DNA of 64,000 nt. Origin: Actinophytocola sp050699935 (GTDB lineage: Bacteria; Actinomycetota; Actinomycetes; Mycobacteriales; Pseudonocardiaceae). Every line of letters starts with the position of its first letter. Within the stretch, counting starts at the first letter, position 1. The position numbers were made by a program, and so were the translations under genes. Positions 58,919-64,000 of this stretch are shown one piece after another. The notes under the pieces are model-generated. The model had not been told where the DNA came from. It worked only from the letters and a program-made list of their open reading frames with translations, and did no database searches. The DNA lies in NCBI RefSeq assembly GCF_050699935.1, contig NZ_JBOHGB010000010.1, positions 1 through 64,000 of the forward strand, in the 5' to 3' direction.

Positions 58919-58970
58919 GGCGGTCGTCGGGTGATCGGGTAAAGGGCGGTCGTCGGGTGATCGGGTAAAG
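58919..58970. repeat. Perfect 26-bp tandem duplication
   Basis: Bases 58919-58944 are repeated exactly at 58945-58970 (core TCGTCGGGTGATCGGGTAAA). Noncoding, between the cupin relic and the IS110 relic, a typical scar of local duplication. Confidence 0.85.
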
Positions 58971-59017
58971 ACCGACGCTCGGGACGCGGTCCACTTGGAC
59001 CGGTGCCCACGGCATGG

Positions 59018-59340
59018 TTGCGCCGTCAGCGGTTCCCCGGCCCGACGGTGCAGATGACGTTCGAGTCGGACTACGACGCCGTGCTCACCGTCCAAGCACG
59101 CCGCGACCGGCTCGACGAGGCGATCGCGGCCATGGCCGCCCACAGCGAGTTCACCCCGTTCGTGCGGCGTCTGGGCTGCCGCCTGGTGCCCAGCGAGTTG
59201 TCCTCCGGGACGGCGCGGGTCCGGGGCCCGATCACCAAACGGGCAACACCCATGCGCGGCGGCTGCTGGTCGAGGCCGCCCGGCACCACCGCGCCCGCCA
59301 CGTCGTCGGCAAGACCATGCGCGACCTGTGGCGGCGATGA
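59018..59340 (+). pseudogene. IS110-family transposase remnant
   Basis: FESDYDAVLTVQARRDRLDE and FTPFVRRLGC match the C-terminal region of IS110/IS116/IS902 transposases; then about 35 residues are missing before LVPSELSSG, and the end (GNTHARRLLVEAARHHRA ... GKTMRDLWRR, TGA 59338-59340) lies in another frame. The N-terminal catalytic half is absent. Confidence 0.75.
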
Positions 59341-59728
59341 GGATCAGCCGTGCATCGTGTCCGTGTCCACCCGACTGCCGGGGTTCCAGCCGAGCTCGCG
59401 CAGCTGGATCCGCAAATGAACACGCCCGAGCGCGGTCCATCCTGCGCGTCGACACCAGCAACGCCGCCGGGTCGAGGTTGTCCAGCCGGCGAAGCGCCGG
59501 CAACACAGCCGGCCGGACCGTCACCGGGACCGAGCGCGTCAGGGATGAGCGCGCCGATCAGCCGCTCCCGCACCTGGCGACGCGATGAGACGGTTCACGC
59601 TCCAGGTCACTGCCCGGGTCGGCCCGCAACTGTGCGGACACCAGTATGCGTGGCGGCGGACGCCGTTTCCGTTGGCCGGATGCACGTACGCCGGAGGAGG
59701 TAACCGGTCGGCCTCCAGGACCGGAGAG
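59341..59728. other. Decayed stretch between mobile-element relics
   Basis: No intact gene. A minus-strand stretch at about 59400-59580 (RERLIGALIPDALGP, then in another frame VLPALRRLDNLDPAALLVST) looks like a frameshifted coding relic of unknown family. Confidence 0.4.
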
Positions 59729-60088
59729 TCAGCCGAAGGCGACCATTTCGCGGAGCCACTCCGTGAGCTTGGCGATCTCAGCGGCCGAGGCGGTGCCGAG
59801 TGGCTGGGAGCGGGTGAACCGTTGGGTGGAGACGGTAATGACCTCTTCGGTGCGCGCCCAACTTGGCCGGAGGAGCCCGGATCCAGCGGAGTCGATGCGC
59901 ACGTGGTGGTCCAAGCCGCGGTCGCGGGTGGTCAGCGGCACGACGATCGCCATGTCGATGGGAAAACGGCAGTGGACCGACGAGCCCACCACCACAGCGG
60001 GCCGCAGACCGCCCTGCTCGTGTCCGATCGGCTGGCCGAAGTCCACCAGCCACACCTGCCACGGCGCGACACGCAGCCGTCGACTCAC
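59729..60088 (-). CDS. MazF/PemK-type toxin
   Basis: 119 residues. The SH3-like fold of MazF is seen in VAPWQVWLVDFG, GLRPAVVVGS, MAIVVPLTT and IDSAGSGLLRPSWART. Such toxins cleave RNA at short motifs. Its start overlaps the antitoxin stop (ATGA), antitoxin first. Intact, in a region otherwise full of broken genes. Confidence 0.85.
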   Translation of the reverse strand: MSRRLRVAPWQVWLVDFGQPIGHEQGGLRPAVVVGSSVHCRFPIDMAIVVPLTTRDRGLDHHVRIDSAGSGLLRPSWARTEEVITVSTQRFTRSQPLGTASAAEIAKLTEWLREMVAFG

Positions 60089-60354
60089 CGGCGGTACTCC
60101 GGGTACTCCTCCCCAGCATCGGGTAGGCCGTCACCGACGACCTGGTCGGTCAGTCGCGCTTCGGCCTGGTAGCCGGCCCACTCCTCAGGGTCAGCACGTA
60201 GTTCCTCGTACCGTTGCATGATCCGGTTGATCTGATGCTCCTTGACCAGCCGCCGGACCGCCTCACCCAACGCCACACCCTGGAAGTCGCGCTCCGCGAT
60301 CATCGCCAGCTCGTTCCGTAACTCGCTGTCCAGCTGCATCGATGTCGTCGCCAT
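60085..60354 (-). CDS. Antitoxin partner of the MazF-type toxin
   Basis: 89 residues. The N-terminus (TTSMQLDSELRNELAMIAER) resembles a ribbon-helix-helix DNA-binding segment; the C-terminal half is acidic and would wrap the toxin. ATG 60354 lies 7 bases after a TATACT -10 box, so the mRNA is probably leaderless. Confidence 0.8.
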   Translation of the reverse strand: MATTSMQLDSELRNELAMIAERDFQGVALGEAVRRLVKEHQINRIMQRYEELRADPEEWAGYQAEARLTDQVVGDGLPDAGEEYPEYRR

Positions 60355-60362
60355 AGACCCCA

Positions 60363-60380
60363 GTATAGTCGATGCTATAG
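60363..60380 (-). promoter_or_regulatory. Promoter/operator of the toxin-antitoxin operon
   Basis: TATAG (60364-60368) and CTATA (60375-60379) form an inverted repeat with 6-nt spacing. On the minus strand the same bases give TATACT seven bases before the antitoxin ATG. Overlap of the -10 with the palindrome is what autoregulation by the antitoxin would need. Confidence 0.55.
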
Positions 60381-60889
60381 ACGTTGCTGGGTTGGACACT
60401 ACGCGAGCCGACCTGGTTGACCTGTACCGGCGCACCGGTGACACGGACGGTGAAGCCGGCGCACGCGGCAACCGGGACTCACCTGTGCGAAGCTCGGCCG
60501 GCATGCAGAGGTACCGACACGCACTCCAGACCGCAGGCGATCGCCGTGGCGAAGCCGAGAAACCCCAGCGACTTCGGGATATCGCACACTCGCCAGAGCA
60601 ATCGAGATCGGCGACGCCGAGCAGCAGCGGGCTCGCGACGGTCTCACCACATGCCGTCGCGAGACGCCGCGGATCCCGCGGGCCGGCTAGCGGAAGCCAT
60701 GGGGCAATTGAGTGTGCGACGCGCTACCCACACGGCTCGACCTCGTGCCGTAGCGCAGCTTTGATGGGTGCGTCTGCCTGCTGCGATACGCGTCGAGCAC
60801 CTCAAGGTCGATCTCGTCGCACACCGGGCGGACGGACTCGAAGTCCTCCCGGGGAAGATCGGGCAGGTGCCGCGGTCATGGCGACCACC
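60381..60889. other. Noncoding stretch, no gene seen
   Basis: 509 bp with only arginine/serine-rich frames on both strands. It separates the toxin-antitoxin pair from an NRPS relic; the last part may be decayed NRPS sequence. Confidence 0.45.
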
Positions 60890-61439
60890 ACATCGGCGGG
60901 ACATCGTGCGCCGGAACGGCGAGACGGGGTTGGTCTTCCTGGGACGTGCCGACGACCAGGTGAAGGTTCGGGGTTTCCGCGTCGAGCCGGGTGAGGTCGA
61001 GGCCGTGCTGGCGTCGTGTGCGGACGTGCGGCACGCCGCGGTGACGGTGCACGAGTACCGGCCGGGGGACAAGCGGTTGGTGGCCTACTACGTGCCGGCG
61101 GAAGGCGCGGCGATCGAACCGGAAGCGTTGCGACGACTCTCGGCCGACCGGCTGTCGGACTACTTGGTGCCCGCCGACTTCGTGTGTGTGGCCGAGCTGC
61201 CGGTCACCTGAACGGCAAGGTCGACTGGAAGTCGCTCCCGGCTCCCGATCGTGGTGACGACGAGCAGCGGGCTGCCGGAGGTAGGTCCCGACGACGACTT
61301 CGATCTCGGCGGGCATTCGCCGCTGGCGACAAGGATAGTGAGCCGCGTGCGGTCGGTGCTGCGTGCCGACGTCGATGTCCGCACGGTGCGCGACAACCCC
61401 ACGGTCGCGCAGCTGACGGCGCGGCTCTCCGCTCGATGA
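60890..61439 (+). pseudogene. NRPS relic: end of an adenylation domain plus carrier domain
   Basis: ETGLVFLGRADDQVKVRGFR and VEPGEVEAVLASC are motif A8 of an adenylation domain; LPVT is followed by a frameshift at about 61210 and NGKVDWKSLP (motif A10, with its Lys), then a second shift and DDDFDLGGHSPLATRIV, a carrier domain with its serine, ending at TGA 61437-61439. The core of the A domain and everything before it is missing. Unrelated in sequence detail to the intact module at 21-24 kb. Confidence 0.8.
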
Positions 61440-61575
61440 GGTGGGGGAGGAGCGTGATCAGCGCGAGGGTTCCGTGGGACCTCCGCAACACCGCACGCAG
61501 TGCTACATCACTGCGTTGCTGTCTTCGCGATTTCAGCGCTCTGATCGCTGCTGGATGATCACGACGAGGCAGTCG

Positions 61576-62139
61576 TCACCTGTTTCCGTAGTCGTATGGT
61601 CTGTAGGGCAGCACCTCGGGCTCGGATGGCGGCTGGATCAGGCCGGCACCTGGCCGAAATGGGCCCCGCGAGACGAAGTCCTCGACGTGCCTGGTCAGCG
61701 TGTCGAGCTCCGCTCGCCGATCCGCTGGGCCGAGCCTCTCCTGGGGTCCGTCGATGTAGAGCACGGTGTGTTCCGTATATGGACCATTGCCGAGCACGGC
61801 GGTCGCCCGACTGCTCAGGCCCAGCGGCATCGCGTCGCAGCGGCGCTCCCGAGAAAGTCGCACGACCTCCTCGACGACTCGCTCCCAGTCACCGATCTTA
61901 TGCCACAACGCACCACCATCGAGCTCGTACGTCAACGTCGACAGCGGGACGACGCAGCCCTGTGTGCGGTCCGGGAACTCGGTCAGGCACCGGAACATCA
62001 GCCCGCCGTCGGGTTGCGGAAGCCTGGAATGGAGCAAGGTCCTGGCGTGGACGATGGTCGCGTCGATCGGAACCGGGTGCTCGGGCGCGGAATAGGGTTC
62101 ATGCAGCGCTAAAAAGTACACGTCCTCGACGGGCAACAC
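61576..62139 (-). CDS. Hypothetical protein, unknown function
   Basis: 187 residues, no family recognised. It has a globular mix with YFLALHEPYSAPEHPVPIDA near the start and VVEEVVRLSRERRCDAMPLG in the middle. No signal peptide or membrane helix. GTG 62139 with AAGGGAG a few bases upstream; codon bias is normal, so it appears intact. Confidence 0.55.
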   Translation of the reverse strand: MLPVEDVYFLALHEPYSAPEHPVPIDATIVHARTLLHSRLPQPDGGLMFRCLTEFPDRTQGCVVPLSTLTYELDGGALWHKIGDWERVVEEVVRLSRERRCDAMPLGLSSRATAVLGNGPYTEHTVLYIDGPQERLGPADRRAELDTLTRHVEDFVSRGPFRPGAGLIQPPSEPEVLPYRPYDYGNR

Positions 62140-62274
62140 GTGCTCCCTTCGGTAGGTGGGTGATCAACTTAATGCACTGCGGCGCGCCGACTCGCCGCGA
62201 CCCGCCGTCCAGCTAACCCGGTGACGGTGTAGTTGGTCAGCTCGTTCCCGAGCCCAAAGCGGCAGACACTCATG

Positions 62275-62500
62275 AACGGGAGGAAGTGCGCGAACGCAGC
62301 CCAGGCGTTGTCCCACAGCGTTGCTTGGCGGCGGCTTCAAGGGTGCGGCGTAGACCGGTTTGGGTGCCTTCGAGATGACGTCCCAGTGCTGGCGGCCGGC
62401 GTACCGGGAGCTGTCGCGCAGCGGGTGCACGAGGCAGGTTGGGGTGATCGTGCGTGGCCACACCGCGCCGATCGCGTCCGACAGGCCCACCACGCGTTCT
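62275..62500 (-). pseudogene. Mutator/IS256-type transposase remnant
   Basis: GLSDAIGAVWPRTITPTCLV and AGRQHWDVISKAPKPVYAAP match the central region of actinomycete mutator-type (IS256) transposases (GLPDAI-x-VWP-x-T-x-x-x-TC, then RNSFRYA-x-RxxWD). The N- and C-terminal thirds with the catalytic acids are not found. Confidence 0.7.
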
Positions 62501-63010
62501 GGCCTTGGCTGTAGCCGGACGTGCGGCTCGAACCGAGTGCTCTTCGCGCCGGGCCGGCAATGCCAAGGGCCACGTGTGGGAGGCCAGGATGGCGAACGAC
62601 GCCAAAGGTGAACCGGGCGACGTCGAGCTGCCAAACCGGTCAGGGTCTGTCGTTACACCGGGCCGCACATCATCGGGTGGTGGGGTATGGCCCCCGGCGG
62701 CCACGCGCTGGCTTATGCCAACGACGTGAACGAGTACAGCCCGATGTGGTTTCCGGCGGGCATCCGCGGGGCTTCCGCGGACTTTACGTCGGGGACGACG
62801 AGCACTCACCCTCAACCTCGGATAACCGCTGGTCGGCGCGGCGCAGCCGCCGGCGTCGCGCCTGCGACCCGGTGCACCACAGCCCGGACGTCAGCCTGGG
62901 AATGCCGCCGAACGTGGGTCGTTGATCGAACCCCAGGATCGTGGGTTAGCTTGGTCAACCATGTCGACTCAGGCCGAGCGCTCGATCACGTCTGCTGCGG
63001 TGGGTGCGTG
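62501..63010. other. Gene-poor stretch
   Basis: No intact gene. A plus-strand piece near 62685-62800 (GGHALAYANDVNEYSPMWFP) reads like protein but has no start signal or family. The end holds the upstream region of the TSUP gene. Confidence 0.4.
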
Positions 63011-63886
63011 ATGGACTGGCACCTCGTGCTCGCTGGCGGGCTGGTCGGCTTCGTGGTCGGGTTGACCGGCATGGGCGGCGGTGCGCTGATGACGCCCATC
63101 CTGGTGTTGTTCTTCAAGGTCGACCCACTCACGGCGGTCTCGAGTGACCTGGTGGCCTCGGTGGCCATGAAGCCGGTGGGCGCCGCGGTGCACCAGCGGC
63201 GCGGCACCGTGGACCTGCGACTGGTGCGGCTGCTGTGCTACGGCTCGGTGCCGGCGGCGTTCTGCTCGGTACTCCTGCTGCGCCTGCTGACCGATCCGGC
63301 GTCGCTGCAGTCGGTGATCCGTGGCGGACTGGCCGTCGCGTTGTTGCTGGCCGTGTCGACCGTCGTGGTGCGGGGGATCATCGTACGGATCCGAGTGCGC
63401 GAGCCGAAGACGGGGACCCTGGCGGTCCGGCCGGTGCCGACCGTTCTCGTGGGATTCGTGGGCGGGCTCGTGGTCGGAGTCACGAGCGTCGGCTCCGGCT
63501 CGCTGATCATCGTCGCGCTGATGCTGCTCTATCCCAGCCTCACCATGGCGAGGTTGGTCGGCACCGACCTGATGCAGGCGATCCCGCTGGTGGGTTCGGC
63601 TGCGCTGGGGCACCTGCTGTTCGGCAACGTCGAGTTCCACCTGACGACGACGCTGCTGCTGGGCGCGCTGCCCGCCGTCTACCTCGGGGCAAGGTTGTCG
63701 TCCCGAGCGCCCGCCGGACTGATCCGGTCAGCGCTGCTGATCGTGCTGATGGCCTCGGCGCTCAAACTGCTCGGCGCACCCGACACCGTGGTGCTGTGGG
63801 TCAGCGCCGGCATGATCGCCGTGGCCATACCACTGCTGCTGGTCCGGGTCCGGCGGACCAGCGGGTCGACCGCAGGGTCCGGGTGA
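63011..63886 (+). CDS. TSUP-family permease (TauE/SafE-like)
   Basis: 291 residues with eight or so hydrophobic helices. The first repeat begins GFVVGLTGMGGGALMTPIL and the second GFVGGLVVGVTSVGSGSLI, the twin signature of sulfite/organosulfonate exporter-like proteins. Substrate unknown; sulfur-containing anions are usual. ATG 63011 follows a gene-poor region. Confidence 0.9.
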   Translation: MDWHLVLAGGLVGFVVGLTGMGGGALMTPILVLFFKVDPLTAVSSDLVASVAMKPVGAAVHQRRGTVDLRLVRLLCYGSVPAAFCSVLLLRLLTDPASLQSVIRGGLAVALLLAVSTVVVRGIIVRIRVREPKTGTLAVRPVPTVLVGFVGGLVVGVTSVGSGSLIIVALMLLYPSLTMARLVGTDLMQAIPLVGSAALGHLLFGNVEFHLTTTLLLGALPAVYLGARLSSRAPAGLIRSALLIVLMASALKLLGAPDTVVLWVSAGMIAVAIPLLLVRVRRTSGSTAGSG

Positions 63887-63907
63887 CCGGGCCGCGGTCG
63901 GGAATCC

Positions 63908-63926
63908 CGGGCGTGGGATTCGCCCG
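63908..63926 (+). terminator. Hairpin behind the TSUP gene
   Basis: CGGGCG (63908-63913) and CGCCCG (63921-63926) form a 6-bp GC stem with a 7-nt loop, 21 bases behind the stop. No U-tract. Plausible terminator. Confidence 0.4.
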
Positions 63927-64000
63927 CGTGGGTGGGAACAGTCAGCGGTCACTTCTGTGCCGGCGGCAACTGTTGTCCTCGCGCCCGACGGCACCACAAG

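Overview
The window is high-GC DNA with GTG/ATG starts, GGAGG-type ribosome binding sites and many ATGA/GTGA stop-start overlaps. It also carries a type VII-linked RHS toxin locus, MmpS-like and deazaflavin-dependent (Ddn-like) proteins and NarL-type two-component systems. This fits a filamentous actinomycete; Pseudonocardiales is my best guess, not a proven assignment. No rRNA, tRNA or CRISPR was seen.

Layout. 1-6 kb: the end of a glycine-hexapeptide-repeat protein, decayed DNA, a quinone oxidoreductase-type enzyme, a small membrane protein, a stand-alone condensation-domain-like protein, an aminoglycoside-phosphotransferase-like kinase and a SanA/YdcF-type protein. 6-29.1 kb: a biosynthetic gene cluster. 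29.2-45.7 kb: a decayed narI, small oxidoreductases and regulators, a two-component system and ordinary enzymes. 46-51.6 kb: a type VII-associated RHS polymorphic toxin with its immunity gene, followed by a membrane KAP-like P-loop NTPase. 53.9-62.7 kb: a region of broken genes (alpha/beta hydrolase, MmpS-like, cupin, IS110, NRPS and mutator-type transposase remnants) around a PIG-L deacetylase, an M15-like peptidase and a MazF-type toxin-antitoxin pair. The right end holds a TSUP permease.

The cluster (about 6,038-29,112) is the centre of interest. Its left-running operon starts with a lysine/ornithine N-hydroxylase, a stand-alone cupin, a DAO-fold FAD oxidase and a methionyl-tRNA-synthetase-like enzyme that ends in a carrier-protein domain. 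By family knowledge of s56-p1 and triacsin biosynthesis, N-hydroxylase + cupin/MetRS + FAD oxidase makes hydrazinoacetic acid by joining an amino acid to N6-hydroxylysine through an N-N bond and then cleaving the lysine side. Here the cupin is split off and the synthetase has gained a carrier domain. The operon continues with a TubC-Cy-A-PCP module whose binding-pocket residues match the cysteine code at 9 of 10 positions, an AMP ligase, an ACP, a GNAT acyltransferase, an Ntn (C45) hydrolase and a LuxR-type regulator. A right-running operon encodes a highly reducing type II PKS set (ACP, KS, CLF, tandem DH, KR). A third unit encodes an EamA exporter, a type II thioesterase, a KAS III-like enzyme and a 739-residue haem-oxygenase-like diiron oxidase; an acyl-CoA dehydrogenase follows behind its own leader.

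Inference: the product joins a hydrazine-, azo- or diazo-derived unit to a polyene or reduced acyl chain and possibly a cysteine-derived thiazoline. I know of no described cluster with this combination, but I could not search. Two copies of one upstream leader, each 61 nt from a GTG start, precede the acyl-CoA dehydrogenase and the C45 hydrolase and may co-regulate them.
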